Below, piece after piece: positions 1 through 13,152 of a DNA stretch of 64,000 nt. The translations under genes and the position numbers were made by a program. Under the pieces are notes generated by a model, which had not been told where the DNA came from, searched no databases, and was given only the letters and a program-made list of their open reading frames with translations. Position 1 is the first letter of the stretch, and each line of letters begins with the position of its first letter. This stretch comes from Ehretia macrophylla (taxonomy: Eukaryota; Streptophyta; Magnoliopsida; Boraginales; Ehretiaceae): NCBI GenBank assembly GCA_037974665.1, contig CM075777.1, forward strand, positions 11,741,001 through 11,805,000, in the 5' to 3' direction.

Positions 1-1221
1 AAATCAAGACAAAACTAAAACCTTAACAAGTACATCTTCATGTCTTCTTTGGTCTTGTTTTCTTGATTTTCCTCAATGATCCAAAGCATCTCCAACTCCT
101 TGAAAGCCTCCAATGGTCTTCTTGCAAACTTCATGTATAAATTACATACATTATGCCTCACTACAAATTTCTCTCAATTGCAAGAAAATAAAACGAGACT
201 TATGTCTCAATTACATACTAATGAATGATAGAATTAGTTACAACACTAACCAATAAAATTACAACCAATTAACCATTCACTAACCAAATCCATGATCAAA
301 TCACCATTTATCATCCAACATCTAACATCACAATGTAAGATCAAAGCTCATAAAGCATGAGATATGCATCACATACATAAACAATAAAAGCTAAACAAGC
401 AAGCTAGCACAAACTAATGTATCTAATACATAAAATAAATGAAAGACATGTTTGCAATAGGTTTCATATCCTGAGCTTTTAACATCTCATGTTAAACAAC
501 ACAAAAAAGAACTCAATAAAACCAATTTTAAACACATACTTGTTGAATAAGGCCCAATACAAATCCTTTATCATTTCATGGCCCAATTTGAGTTCTTAGG
601 CTCATTTTAATCTTCACTAAGAAAAACAACCTTATCTAATCTTATTAGACTAAACCCCATTGATTTTTAAGTCCATTGGGCTTAACCAAAATCCAATCAC
701 ATAGTCATGGCTTCTAATTTATGACCTATCACAAATCTGCTGCACATGAATTAACTATACTATTTGGTTAGCCTATCTACAAATCTCCAAAAATTCTGAA
801 ATTTTACAGAGCCATATCTCTTCGAGTGTAGATAGTTTTAGAATCGAATGAAACTCAATTTGGAGTTAAATTGACTGAGTTATGCCTCTCGGAACACAAC
901 TGCGCAAAACTGTCCAGTCCAGCGCGAGAATCAGTGAACTTACTGATTTTGCTAAAAATGAAAATCTTAACCACGAAATTAGGAGATGCATATTAGAGGA
1001 TGAAATGTTCTACTATCTCTATAGCATAACATACCCAAAAATCAGCCCCAAATAACAACATTTACTATGTCAAAATAGTAATGCAAAAATAGTGCGCAAA
1101 AATATTTTTTCGAAAACTTCTAAGCATCAAACATGCAAAGATTGTGTTCTAGTTCTCTTGTGCTCAAAACTCTAGAAACGTTAAGCATACATATATGTGA
1201 TTACATGGATTACATAGCATA
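1..1221 (-). mobile_element. Internal leader fragment of a minus-strand LTR element
   Basis: This stretch lies on the internal side of the primer-binding site at 1222-1234, so it should be the untranslated leader of the LTR element whose 5' LTR follows. I see no open reading frame of useful length and no recognisable gag or pol motif. The rest of the element would lie outside the window to the left. Assignment rests only on position next to the PBS and LTR. Confidence 0.5.
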
Positions 1222-1234
1222 GGCTCTGATACCA
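1222..1234 (-). other. Primer-binding site, initiator tRNA-Met type
   Basis: The minus strand reads TGGTATCAGAGCC, the usual PBS complementary to the 3' end of plant initiator tRNA-Met. It sits two bases from an LTR edge (TG at 1237-1238 on the plus strand), as expected for a retrotransposon oriented leftwards. Confidence 0.8.
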
Positions 1235-1236
1235 CT

Positions 1237-3316
1237 TGAAAGGATCATTGTAATAGGTGAATCACAACATATATATAAGCTAAGCGGAAGCAAAACGTCA
1301 ATTTCAAAAAAATTTCTAGCAATACATATCATTTGTATTCACCATAATACTTTATGTCTAGTCCATGTAATCAACATATCTACAACATATAACAAGAGTT
1401 ATCAAGGTATACCTCTTGAAGATCTAGCCAAAAGAATGAAGAAGCACCACAAGAATGATGACCAAGCCTTTCACACGTGCAAATGGTCTAATTCATCCAC
1501 ACGAGCATCCAAGAGCTTTTTCTCCACAAACCAAATCTTTGTACTAACTATTTAGTTGGATTGATGAGCTTACACAAGTGTTGAAAGCAAGGGAACAAGG
1601 CTGCCCAAGCACCCTTGGTAGAAATTATGAGAGAGCATAGAGAGAAAAAAAATCAGATTTTTGCTCTTGAGTGTTATGTCAAAAATCTGAATTTTCTTCT
1701 TGCTTTCTATGCATATATGCTATCTATGCATACTTGTGTCTTGTGCATTTGAAGTCTTCCATGCATTCAAGCTTTCAAGACAACCTTGTGTCATGAAATT
1801 GTAGCCTTCCATGCATTTATGTCTCTTATGCAACTTGGTGTCTTGTGTAATATATTTGTTTATTGGGTTGTAGGTGATAGTGGAAAATTACTTGTGTCAT
1901 GAAATTGTAGCCTTCCATGCATTTATGTCTCCTATGCAACTTAGAGTCTTGTGAAATATATTTGTTTATTGGGTTGTAGGTGATAGTGGAAAATTATGGA
2001 ATTTTCCACTAATCTTGCCATAATAGATCCTAACCATAGATCTAGTCAAGATCAAATCTTGGCCTTAGATTAAAATTAATCCTAATTAATATTAGATTAA
2101 TTAATTGGAAACTAACTTTTCATATTTATACTTTGGCCCAATACTTTCAATAATTACACTTTTGGCTCATTACGTCTTAATGACCAAACACAACAACGTT
2201 AACTCTTTAACGTTTCCAAACTCATTGTAAGCTCATTATAGAAACTCTATTCATGATACTCAAATGTGTGTGGCTCTCTAGATTCACCACTATATAGCAA
2301 TGAGGGACGATTAAACCCTTTCAATCTATTCTGAAAATGTCTCTGTCATTCTCGGAATACCCTCACATTCTAGAGTGACGCCTAATAACATATTAAGACA
2401 ATATATACGGTAATGAAGTCAATCTCTTGTGAATCTATTTACGGTCGTCGATTTTCGTGCAATTCAATCCTTCCATTAATTGTCCCGTCGAGCAAGAACC
2501 ATGACCCAATTAAGTTCATAGACTCGAAACGATGCATAGATCCAATGGTGGAATGAGATATGACACATGGAAAAACCCATTTCCATCATTCATGCCTTGG
2601 CCAAGGACTTCATCATTCAACAACCAAACTTGGATCGCATAGGACATCGCCTCACGCCGGAGGTTAATAGATCCTATCTTGAACACTACCTGTCAATCAC
2701 TATACTAGACGAATGAAACTACGAGAATACGTATCTCATCTCGTTTGTCGAGACAAGCATTATCCAAAGGCTTGAATCAAACCCCAATACATATATGATA
2801 GCCGTAATGTCTCAAGTCTAAGGATTACATGCACAATCGTAACAAATAACAAATTATTAATCCAAAGTCATGTAATTTGTTATTGACGTCATATTCAATT
2901 ATCTATTCAACTAATAGTCATCCACATATTTGTTAGTTGCATCGTTATGCTGTTATGGCACGTGGCTCACCATCCTTTATCATTAACATCCCAATGTTAA
3001 TCAAAGGTAACAACACATGTGACAGTCCGTAATAGATTATTGAAGTCCCGATCAAATAATCTAAGGATTATGAATACTTTAAGTATTTATCATATTAAAG
3101 AAATACGCCAACATATTTTAAACTCTTTTAGAATACATTCCTCTAATGAAAATACTAGAGACTCATTCATACACAGAAATAAGGAGAATATGAATGTCTT
3201 AAATATGTCAATATGAAAACACACATATGGACACGAATGCCATAATATACAAGTTAATGTCAAAATGCCCCAATATATGTCATCCAAATATGTAGCATTA
3301 AGGCATATCTCTAACA
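1237..3316 (-). mobile_element. 5' LTR (about 2.1 kb) of a minus-strand LTR retrotransposon
   Basis: One edge is fixed by the adjacent tRNA-Met-type PBS. The other edge is placed at TGTTAGAGATATGCC on the minus strand, a typical LTR start, so the LTR runs TG...CA. The partner LTR is outside the window, so target-site duplications cannot be checked. It contains a 106-bp tandem duplication and no coding sequence. The tRNA-Met PBS suits Ty1/copia, but several gypsy lineages use it too, so superfamily is left open. Confidence 0.65.
1785..1996. repeat. Tandem duplication of a 106-bp unit inside the LTR
   Basis: Two head-to-tail copies begin with CTTGTGTCATGAAATTG at 1785 and at 1891. They differ at only a few positions, so the duplication is young compared with the element. 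Confidence 0.85.
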
Positions 3317-5542
3317 ATGTGTGCTTATATTTACAATCAGCTGTTCACACTATGATTAGCAGCATTCACATTTCATCATTTTTCTTTGTTTGTTTGTTCT
3401 CCAATGATTTTTCGTTTCCTTTACTAAGCAGACACTGCTTGGCCAACTTTTGTCTGTTGCCTAAAAACAAGCACATTCTCTTGTCAGTGAATTAGCTAAA
3501 TGAATTTGTGAATAGTTTCTTTTTTCCCCATTTTCTCTAAAGTTGACCTTTTTTATGAGGCATGTAAAGCGTTTAATCAAATGTCCGAGAGAGATGAGCA
3601 ATTTAATAACAATAGAAATTATAATTTTTTAGTACCAAATTGATGATCAGCAATTTTGTTTGCTTGTTCATTCTCAAATGCTTTGAAATCCCCTTTCATA
3701 ATCAATGACTAATTAGCCATTGTTGTAAAGTAGTTTCAGAAGAATTATATCTCAAAAGTTTTCTTGTTTTAGTCTCCAATGGTTATTTATTTCCTTTAAA
3801 TATATGAATAAGAATATGAATATTCATGTATAATATGTACGTCTGTGTGTATGGACATGTTAATATATGTATTTGCTTTAGATTATAGTAGAAATGAAGA
3901 TACGGTGCAGTAGTTTGGTGGTGATGGATGTTAACATATAAGGATTGATGTGAGCTTGATTGTTGTAATATTCTGTTCGGAAGTATGGAATTGAGAGATT
4001 AGTTTCGGATTTGAAAATTAAAGATAATTAAATTTGGATTTAGTTCGTAACATGAATTCTAGTTGTAAGCCTGAAAGTGCTTAGCGAATATGGTAATAAG
4101 GCCTTGTCAAAACTTGAAAAAAATATGAGGAAATAGGAGTATAAAGGAAGGAGAAGACTACAATGACATTTTTCTTCTTATAAAGAACAAAAAGTATATG
4201 AGAGCATGATGAACCAGTAGCTAGTATGGATACCTCTAAGTGCTTGTTTTATTTAGTATCTATCCTTTTTACATTACTGTTACTGTGGAATTTTATTATT
4301 TTTCTTTTAAACTTTCAGATCTTTAAAGATAACCTCATCTTGCTACTGTTTTCTTTTCCTTTTGGTTCTGTTTTCTAAAATTTCAAACTGTGTCATTAGT
4401 TTTGTTGTACATCATTATTTATATATGAAAGTTACAGCATAGTATCGGGGTCATATTGGTCTTTTGGTATGTAATAGTAGTCCTGTTGCGTGCGTATGAT
4501 AGTAACTACTTGAGAAAACAACCAGTTGTTTTTGGTCGAGAACGCCTAAAATTGACAAATACTTGGTGAGCTAATCTGTTTGTAGGGCATCAGAAATTTA
4601 AATTCTCTAGTGCTGATGTGAGCATTGTGATGCATGACATTGCATGTTTTTAAGTGAATCCACTTAGTCATGCCATTAATGATTAGAAAGTTTTGTAGAT
4701 GGAAATGTTTGAAACCTATCAACCTTTTTCAAACATTTTAACATACTCCAAGAGCGTATAGAAGAATATAGATAATTTGTGTGATATTATTCTTGTTATG
4801 CGAGAAGCATGTGACTCCTTAGGATGATCAAATAGAGAAATCCAAAATACTTTTTCCTGAATGAAATGGGGATTTACTATCAAAATGGCCAGGGGATGTG
4901 AAGTTAATTGGCAACTTTTGGTCTAATGATTGAGTTCTTGAGAGAGGGAATTGCTTATAAACCCAAAGAGCAGACTTCAACCTTCTTGTTTCCCCCCTTC
5001 TTCATCGCTACAACCATTAAAATCATATTAACCTAATATTCTCATATCCCAGCCGCTTCATTTCTTTCTATTTTCTTCTACTTCTTCAATATAAAGAATT
5101 ACATGGATGGAAAAGAAAGTTAAATCGAACAATTAGTAGTATGCTTTCTGTTGAGCAGTCTTCGTTGTTCAACATTGATAGAAGTCTGAAAACAAGAAGC
5201 TCTTCCTTTTTGTTTGTTATCATGGTGTCATTCTTTTCCTTATGCATGAATTGATTGTTACCTATGACATAGTTTACAGCTTCTGTCTAGTGCGCATCTT
5301 TTACCTTTTTTGGTTTGTGATTCTCTCTCTTTTACCTTTTCCATTTGGTGATTCATGGATAAACTCATCATTATCAATGACTTATGGTTCTCTTTGTTCT
5401 ACACTATCAGCTTTTTCTGGTATGTGGAATTGAAACATTATGACTTTGTTCTTTTTAACCTCAAAGAAATGTTGATACAGCTCTCACCAAAAGACAACTA
5501 CCTTTCATTTCTCACTGATTATTGTTATTGCCTCTCATGTAG
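3317..5542. other. Non-coding stretch, nothing assigned
   Basis: AT-rich sequence with only short chance ORFs. A pyrimidine-rich stretch near 4980-5100 preceded by TATAAA-like bases near 4957 could be an old promoter/leader of the citrate synthase relic that follows, but no first exon with a plastid or mitochondrial presequence was found. Confidence 0.4.
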
Positions 5543-5957
5543 GACCTTAAGTCTCAGCTGGCTAAATTGATTCCAGAACAGCATGTATGTTTTTCTCGGT
5601 TTTACAGTATTTATATCTTAGTAATATCAACTTTTCAAAATGTTAATACCTATGTAGAGTTTTGTCGTCTTTTACCTTTGGCTAGAGAAACTTTTATGCA
5701 TTTGTACATCTTCTATAGTGCTTATATTGACTTGTTTATTGACTTGTGAAAAATGGCATTGGCTATATACCTGGATGTATGTTTTATAGACCGTGAAGTA
5801 TATTTTAGCTATCTAAATTGTGGATGTTTGCGTCCAAATATATTTCAAGTTGATGTTTAGTGTATTTCTTACTCCATTTTGGGGGTTACAAGAGCACCTA
5901 AAAAAGCTCAAGTTAGAACATGGAAAGGTCCAATTGGGAAATATTACAGTTGATATA
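5543..5957 (+). pseudogene. Relic exons of mitochondrial citrate synthase
   Basis: Two exon-like blocks encode consecutive parts of the N-terminus of plant mitochondrial citrate synthase. Block 1 (5543-5584), between an AG and a GTATGT, reads DLKSQLAKLIPEQH. Block 2 (5892-5957), followed by GTAAAG, reads EHLKKLKLEHGKVQLGNITV plus D-I. In plant citrate synthases these segments are contiguous and lead into the VIGGMRG region, which is absent downstream here. The intron between them ends in CAA rather than CAG, so the acceptor looks broken. No presequence exon and no catalytic region (His/His/Asp) is present. I read this as a decayed genomic fragment of the citrate synthase gene, not a working gene; the enzyme condenses acetyl-CoA with oxaloacetate in the citric acid cycle. 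Confidence 0.75.
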
Positions 5958-6806
5958 GTAAAGTTCTTTCTTTCTTATTCATTAAAATAATTTTCAGGGT
6001 TCTTTAACATTTTATAATCGGAATAAAGATATCTAGGTCCCTAACTTTTTTTATCTTGGATCATTTAGGTCTCTAGGTCTTTGTTTTTCCCTTACCAAGT
6101 CCTTCTATTAGTCAAATGTTAGTCAAACTTAACTGATAAAGGATATTTTAGTCATTTTACTTATCACAAAAAGGAAAAAAAAATAATCTTACCACTTTCT
6201 GGCCTAGCAGAGGCAAATATCACAGCCTCACCTTCGAACAAAAAAAAATCAAGCAAAGGCAAAGATCTCATCTTGCTGGGTGAACTGAAGGAGATCAAAA
6301 ATTGCTTACCCACAATCTCAACAAGATCCAAAAATTTGAGGTAATTTTCGTTACCTTTTCTTTACTTTTTTTTTAAAAAAAAAATTCAGCCCTTCTCTTC
6401 AAAATCATGGCTGAATTTTATATATGTTTTTGAATGATGATCAATGTAAGACAAACTTGTGGAAAAATCTCGCCAGAAACAGAGGAAGACAAATTTAACA
6501 AATTTGTGGTAGGCTTTTTTGTATGATAATAGTCTATAAGATTTAGATTAAATTTTTCTAGAGCAAAAAAATTAAACATTAAGATATTTGTTTTCATAAT
6601 GATGCTGAATTTAGCTAATACCTAGTTTGATTCCAAGATTTTCGTATAGAACTTGCATTTAACGAGAAAATTAAGCACTTTTATTTTTATTTGAATATTT
6701 TGAAAAATTAAGAATGTAGTCTGGTTTCAATTTGAAACATCTAATGCATTTGATTATTTTCAAAAATTAAGCATGTTTTTACTTCTTTTTTATTATTTCA
6801 GACATA
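5958..6806. other. Non-coding stretch, nothing assigned
   Basis: No further citrate synthase exon, ORF or terminal repeat could be recognised. It contains a poly-A/poly-T tract near 6366-6384. Confidence 0.4.
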
Positions 6807-7032
6807 ATGTTATTCCATCTGAATATTTGTTATAATGGGGAATACACACTTGTGCCTAATCTTAATTCAAGTATTGGATATGGCTATACTGAGCTTACAA
6901 CTGATATTTGTTTATCAATGGGTGGAGAATGGTTGTGACAACTTGTGTATTTTGAGGGCATTCATCCGAAGACATGAGCAACCATGAAAATAGAGAATGA
7001 TGAAGATGTTCAAAGACTTATGAGGCGGGTAT
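6807..7032 (+). pseudogene. Unidentified decayed coding fragment
   Basis: In one frame from an ATG at 6807, 44 codons are open (start MLFHLNICYNGEYTL). After two in-frame stops the same frame continues with a charged segment, KIENDEDVQRLMRR. The layout faintly recalls the N-terminus of plant MULE-type transposases, but I cannot support a family. An AG preceded by a T-rich tract lies just upstream. Confidence 0.25.
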
Positions 7033-7319
7033 GATGGGTTTTTAGGCGTCATTGATTGGTAGTTTTCGATAGCCATAGCTTGCTATGGCAATTTTTGGAT
7101 GATTATTTTCACTTGATATCTACGGTTTTTGGTTGTGTAAAATTATGGATATGTATGACTTTTTGACCATGTGAATACGGATGGCTTTTTTATTGGCAGT
7201 GTAGAGGCTAAATGTTTCAATTTATGTCTTGATCTTACATTTTCTTGCGCAATTTGCCATCCTAGTTATATTTGAATCTGGCAAACTTAGACAAACATGC
7301 AACATTTTTTTAATAGCCT

Positions 7320-9762
7320 TGTTCTAACGCCTCAACTCGACCCCTCCTACAATCAGTCAGGACGTAACGGAATTTCGGCAGTATAATGACAGTAATTAGA
7401 ACACCGAGGCTCTAAACCAACCTCTTCGCAACTCATACATCTAACTCCACAAACAATTCAACAATTAAACAACACAACCACAATATACATTAAATATTCT
7501 TTTACCATTGCATCCATAGGTTATACGCCTCTGTTCCAACATCATATATTTACTATATAACATACATTTCCAAAATATATTATACCCAATCTAGCAACCT
7601 AATCATGTTCCAAAACAAGACTACTAAGCTAGCAACATTTAAACCATTATCTTTACAATATCTTATACATCATAAACTTCTAAGGAAATATAAACCAACT
7701 AGTTTTAATATACAAGATAACAAAAGAGAACAACATCTCAGATATCAAGCACAAGACTCTGTGACATAGGTCTCGTCCACATATGACACATTCTCAGCTT
7801 CCTGAGGCACATACCCATAATCTTGTTCAATATCACTTGTATGCATGCAATAATTGAGAGTGAACTTATATAAAACAAGCCCAGTGAGGATTCGACAGAT
7901 CTCTTAACAGTATTTACAATACTCATTGGAAATCATCCTTTGAGTAGTAATCACATAATAATCATCGATAACAATATAAGCACATTAGTAATAATAACCA
8001 ATCAATAAAGGATACTCTAGTTGGTGTAGCTCCAAACGCCATCACGATCTCAACCATTCTTCTTATAACTCCCCATTACTCACGCACCCGAGGTACCTCA
8101 TTACCCCTCCCTCCATGGCACCTCCGCCATGCGAGCTGGGGGTAGCCTATAATAGTCATGCCGTTATCAACCCGACAGCCCGATGCTGTCCGAGATGTGA
8201 CACACACATACCAAGACTCATGACAATAATAATAATCATTTATATCTCAGGGGGACAACAAAGTAGGTTACCTATCTCCCGGCTTCATCAATAATCAATA
8301 ATCAATAATCAATAATCAATTAGTAACATTTCAACAACATATCATCAATTAAACACTTAACAACTCAACAACTAAGTTGGATGACAAAGTAGGCCATCCA
8401 ACTTAACATGCATTTAACCACTCAACCAAACCCGCATCTAATCAACAACAACCCATAATTCAACCACTCAAACACTACCCAAACAACTAAAGACATTATC
8501 TCAACATTTAAAGAAAGACAACCCAAACTTCTAAAACTCATAACTTACAACCTACTAATCCAATGACCTCCAAACCAGTTTCTATCACTCACCCACTCAA
8601 GCAACTACATTAGCGCCCTCGAAACCAACCACAATCCATCCAAATTAAGCCCAATAGCCCTAAAACCTCATGCACCATGGCTGAAATTTTCGGACTTTCA
8701 CCTCGACATCACAATCAAAATTTTGGCATTACAACATTACTACCACATATTTAACAAACTTTTACAAGCTAACAGCAATCGATTCCAACCACCACAACTC
8801 CAATTATTCAACAAATAGCCAACAACTCAATTTTAATACCCGAAAAATAAAAATTCATGCTACAACGGTTCAAAACTTATCTAAACACATATAATCAATC
8901 CTTAGCATCTACTGATCAATAATAAAACATCAATTTAACATTTCAATGACTAAAAATTCGATTATATGAATTAACATAAAAATGACATTTTGAGATCTAG
9001 AATTTTTTTCTCACCTTTGATCCGAAACAAGCCTAGAAATGTGTGCAATGCGTGCCCAACAAGTGAATTCAAGCTTCGGAAGAAAAATTTTGGACTTCAA
9101 ATGAGTTTTCTATTGAAAATTTGCTTTGAAAAAAATGTTGAAAAAGCTCTCAAAAATGGCTATGGAGTTTCGGCCATATGTGTGAGAAATGAGTGTGTTT
9201 TGAGTTTATTTTGTGAGCAATATTGATATATTATGCATATATGCGCTTGGTCAATAAAAATAATAAAAGTCAAAGTTAGTATTTTTAGTATTTCTAGTTT
9301 TTTAATTCTAGTTTCTTGACTATTTTTGCTCACAACATGCAATTGACACTTAGACTAATTTAAGTAGAATATTTTTGGGTGACAACAATTTTCTCATGCA
9401 AAGACTTTCACCCGACTCGGTTAAAAATGTGATTTTTGCAAAAGAAAGTGTAAAAACCTTTAAAATTTCAAAGCCAATTTAAAATCCGTTTTAATCAAAC
9501 ACGGGTCTATTAATATCCGAGGACTAGGTTTTAAAACGTTTAAAACACCCGTGTAAAAATTTTAGCAGACGTGTGTTCAAAATACTATTCACAAAAACCG
9601 TCGATAAAATTTATGATGTCGTTTTTTATGAAAATTTCATGAATGCATACATAGCATGTAATAGGATTATAAATCACAGAATTAACACATTCTAATTCAT
9701 ATAACACATAAACAGGTCAAAATACGCAAATCGAGACAAAGATAAAAATATGGGGTCTCACA
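7320..9762 (-). repeat. 3' LTR of gypsy element A (about 2.4 kb)
   Basis: On the minus strand it begins TGTGAGACCCC directly after a polypurine tract and ends GGCGTTAGAACA, giving TG...CA boundaries. No coding sequence. The five bases flanking the outer edge are AGCCT; the matching duplication cannot be tested because the 5' end of the element is lost. Confidence 0.75.
8287..8321. repeat. (AATAATC)n microsatellite
   Basis: Four to five head-to-tail units of ATAATCA inside the LTR of element A. Confidence 0.8.
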
Positions 9763-9775
9763 TTTTCCTCCCCTT
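9763..9775 (-). other. Polypurine tract of element A
   Basis: The minus strand reads AAGGGGAGGAAAA immediately before the LTR start TGTGAGACC, the expected site for plus-strand priming. Confidence 0.75.
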
Positions 9776-12196
9776 AAAGAAATTTCATCCTCAAAATTCT
9801 TACTTGCTGTACGTAAAAGTTCTGGATACTGCTGCTGCATTTGATCTCGTCTCTCCCAAGTAGTTTCCTCAATACCGTGATGTTTTCACAATACTTTGAC
9901 CATCGGAATCTTCTTCGATCTCAATTCCCGTTCCATCTTTTCAAGAATGCGAATCGGCCGCTCATCATAAGTCAGATTCTCACGAAGCTATAACGGTTCT
10001 GGCTCTAGAATATGAGAAGGATCCGGATTATATTTTCACAAATTAGACACGTGAAAGACATCGTGGACATTAGAGAAGTTCTCCGGTAAAGCCAACCGAT
10101 ATGCTAACTTGCCAACCCTGCCGGTAATCTCAAACGACCCTGCAAACCTCGGACTCAGCTTACCATCTTTACCATAATGAGCAAACCCCTTTCGAGGAGA
10201 CAATTTCAAGAAAACCCAATCCCCGACTGCAAACTCCAAATCCCGACAACGCTTATCAGCATAACTCTTGAATCTACTTTGCGCTGTAAGCATTCTCTAC
10301 CTGATCAACTGAACGTTCTCAATCTTCTCTAGAAACTTTGGTATGATAGTCGAATCAATAGTCTTCATCTTCCCTACTTCATCCCAATACAAAGGTGATC
10401 GGCACTTACGGCCGTAGAAAGCTACAAAAGGTGCCATTCCAATAGTTGCTTGATAACTATTGTTATAGGCAAACTCGGCAAGTGGTATATGTTTCTCCCA
10501 GTTCTTCCCGAAGTCCAGAACATAAGCCCTGAGCATATCCTCCAGAATCTGAATACTCCCTCAGACTGACCATCGGTCTGTGGATGAGACGCTGTGCTGA
10601 AGTTTAACTGGTACCCAAAGTTTCCTAAAGTTTTTTCGACAAACGAGAAGTAAACCGAGGATCTCGATCTGAGACAATACTAGATGGAATCCCGTGAAGT
10701 TTAACAATCTGATCCACATAAAGATCCGCATTACAACCTCATCTCTCAACCTCATCGGAATAAAATGAGCTGTCTTGGTCAAACGGTCTATAACAACCCA
10801 AACAGTGTCGTTACCTCTCAATGTTCTAGGCAAACTAGAGACGAAGTCTATCGTAATATGTTCCCACTTCCACTATGGTATTGCCAACAGCTAAAGTAAC
10901 CCTGCAGGTCATTGATGTTTTGCATTTACTCGCTGACAAACTGACAAGTCAAACATCTGGATACAAACTGAGCAATATCATTTTTCATGTTATTCCACCA
11001 ATAATGTTTTTTCAAATCCCAGTACATCTTGTTTCCACCGGGATGAATGGTATACTTAGAATTATGAGCCTCATCCAGAATACCTCTCCTCAAGCCCGGT
11101 TCATCGGGAACACAAACCCTGTTCTGAAACCGAAGAATACCATCCTCATGTAGTTTGAAATCAGACTGATCATCCGTGATCTGATCCTTAATCTTTTAAA
11201 GTTTTGAATCAAGTTGCCCAGCTTCTCAGATTTGAGACAGTAATAAAGGTTGAATACGGAGATGTGAACACATCACCTCAACCTGAGTCAATTCCGGTCT
11301 CCAATAACTGAATTCTTCAAGAACCTCCCACTTTTTGACAGCCAAACAAGAAATACTCGCCTTACGGCTAAGAGCGTCTGCTACAACATTTGCCTTCCTA
11401 GGCAGATAACTGATAGAACAATTATAGTCTCCAAGAAGTGCCATCCACCTCCGTTGACACATATTCAACTCCTTCTATGAGAATAAATACTTCAGACTCT
11501 TATGATCGGTGAAAATCTCGAACTTACTGCCCAACAGATAATGACGCCACTTTTTCCGTGCGAACACAACGGCTGCCAACTCAAGATCATGAGTCGGATA
11601 ATTCACCTTATACGGCTTCAACGTTCTAGAAGCAAAGGCAATAACCCGGCCATTCTGCATAAGTACACAACCCAAGCCCTCCTTAATACATCACTGTAGA
11701 TAACCATATTATCGGTCCCCTCTGGTAGAGCAAGTACTGGAGCGGTAGTCAATCTCTTTTTCAACTCCTGAAACCTACTCTCATATTTCTCATCCCAAAT
11801 AAAGCTGGTCCATTTCTGAGTTAACTTAGAAAGTGGCCCGGCAATCTTAGAAAAATCATTCACAAACCTACGGTAATAACCCGCCAAGCCAAGGAAGCTA
11901 CGAACCTCCGAAACATTCTCTGGCCTTTTCTAAGACATTACCACTTCAATCTTAGCGGGATCTACTGAAATACCACTCTGTGTAATCACATGGCCAAGAA
12001 AAGATATCTGTTGCAGCCAAAGTTCACATTTGCTGAACTTCGCAAACAATTGATGCTCCTACAGCTTTTGTAAGACAAGTCGTAGATGTTGCTCATGCTC
12101 CGATTCAGACTTAGAATAAACCAAGATATCATCAATAAAGATTACCACGAATTAGTCCAAATACGGTCAAAAGACCCGATGCATAAGATCCATGAA
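9776..12196 (-). pseudogene. Element A pol, 3' part: RT end, RNase H, integrase, chromodomain
   Basis: On the minus strand the order is: RT catalytic block [11 protein letters not shown] near 12130, LAGYYRR connection, RNase H ([21 protein letters not shown]), an integrase zinc-binding block ending SRCLTC near 10955, integrase core (VVIDRLTKTAHFIPM, FAYNNSYQATIGMAPF), the conserved C-terminal GDWVFLKLSPRKG, and a chromodomain-like end (KVL, stop, then KHHGIEETTWE). The frame is broken repeatedly by stops and shifts, for example after VSNL at 10036 and near 11480, 11620 and 11940. It cannot encode a working polyprotein. Confidence 0.85.
12192..12196. repeat. Target-site duplication ATGAA, left side of element B
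   Basis: ATGAA directly precedes the LTR start TGATACGAACC. The same five bases follow the other LTR at 19565-19569, and both lie in the RT of element A. Confidence 0.9.
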
Positions 12197-13144
12197 TGAT
12201 ACGAACCACGCCAACATGTGACGTGACCCAACACCAAATATGGCAAATGACCCAAGACCCTTCAGGAATGGATAGAACTGCGACCCTATACTTAGCAAAG
12301 CTAGAACCTTGGTATAGTTGAGGACGCCACAAACAAGGATGGAAGTCTCGTTTGATAAGTCAAGGTGAACGCGACAACAATAATCTTGATAGTTCGAAAA
12401 GTTCTTGAGAACTTAAGGAGAATAATCTCACAAATTTAATATCAAAATTGTCTTTTTATTATTTCTTGCAAATCAGCCTTATATAGGTAAAGAACAAATA
12501 AGTTTCCTAATTAGAAAAGACTCCTAAACCCTAGCTGAAATAGAAAAACGTGAATAGTAACTAGGTCAAAGGAAACAAACTTGGAGACCAAGAAAAGACT
12601 CCTATTAACTATTCACATGAATAGTGATGTGAATAGTAACTAAAAATGAAGCAAACTTGCAGCCCAAGAAAGCTCCTTTCTAGTGTGAACACCTAATCTT
12701 GCAGTCCAAGAAAGTCTCTTTCCTATTATGAATACCTAAATTCGTCCATAGGGAATTAAACTAAAACTGAAAACTAAAACTAGGATAGAATTACAAAGAA
12801 ATCAAATCTTGACTAAATCTTCAAATCTTCTTGAAACTTCTTGAAGAATCTTGAAGTTCTTGAATCTTGAAAATAGAATCTTGACTTGAATATTTGCTAG
12901 AAAATTAGCCCAAAAGGTTCAATGAATGTGGACGCCTAGTTGGCTTTCTTGTGGATCTACTTGGAGGAGTAACACTAGCCTTTTTTCATCTCTACTAGCC
13001 AACGCACTTTCCTCTTGTTGTAGAACTTTCTCAACCAAATTATTCAGCTCTTCCTTGAACCTTTTAGCGCGAGCTCTTGTCACTGGACCAATTGGCACTT
13101 GCATTGAATCTGGAACATTCTTAGTAGCCTTGATGTCCTCATCA
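12197..13144 (-). repeat. 3' LTR of element B (948 bp)
   Basis: Starts TGATACGAACCACG and ends CATCA on the plus strand, matching the copy at 18647-19564 except for scattered substitutions and small indels. The pol frame continues through part of this LTR, up to a stop at 12919. Confidence 0.93.
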
Positions 13145-13152
13145 TTCCCCTC
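13145..13152 (-). other. Polypurine tract of element B, inside pol
   Basis: Minus strand GAGGGGAA directly precedes the LTR start TGATGAGGAC. It falls inside the pol reading frame, consistent with a coding region that overlaps the 3' LTR. Confidence 0.6.

Noticed and set aside
3019..3495. Small ORFs near the LTR border
   Set aside because: They lie inside or astride LTR sequence, have no recognisable motif, and overlap on both strands.
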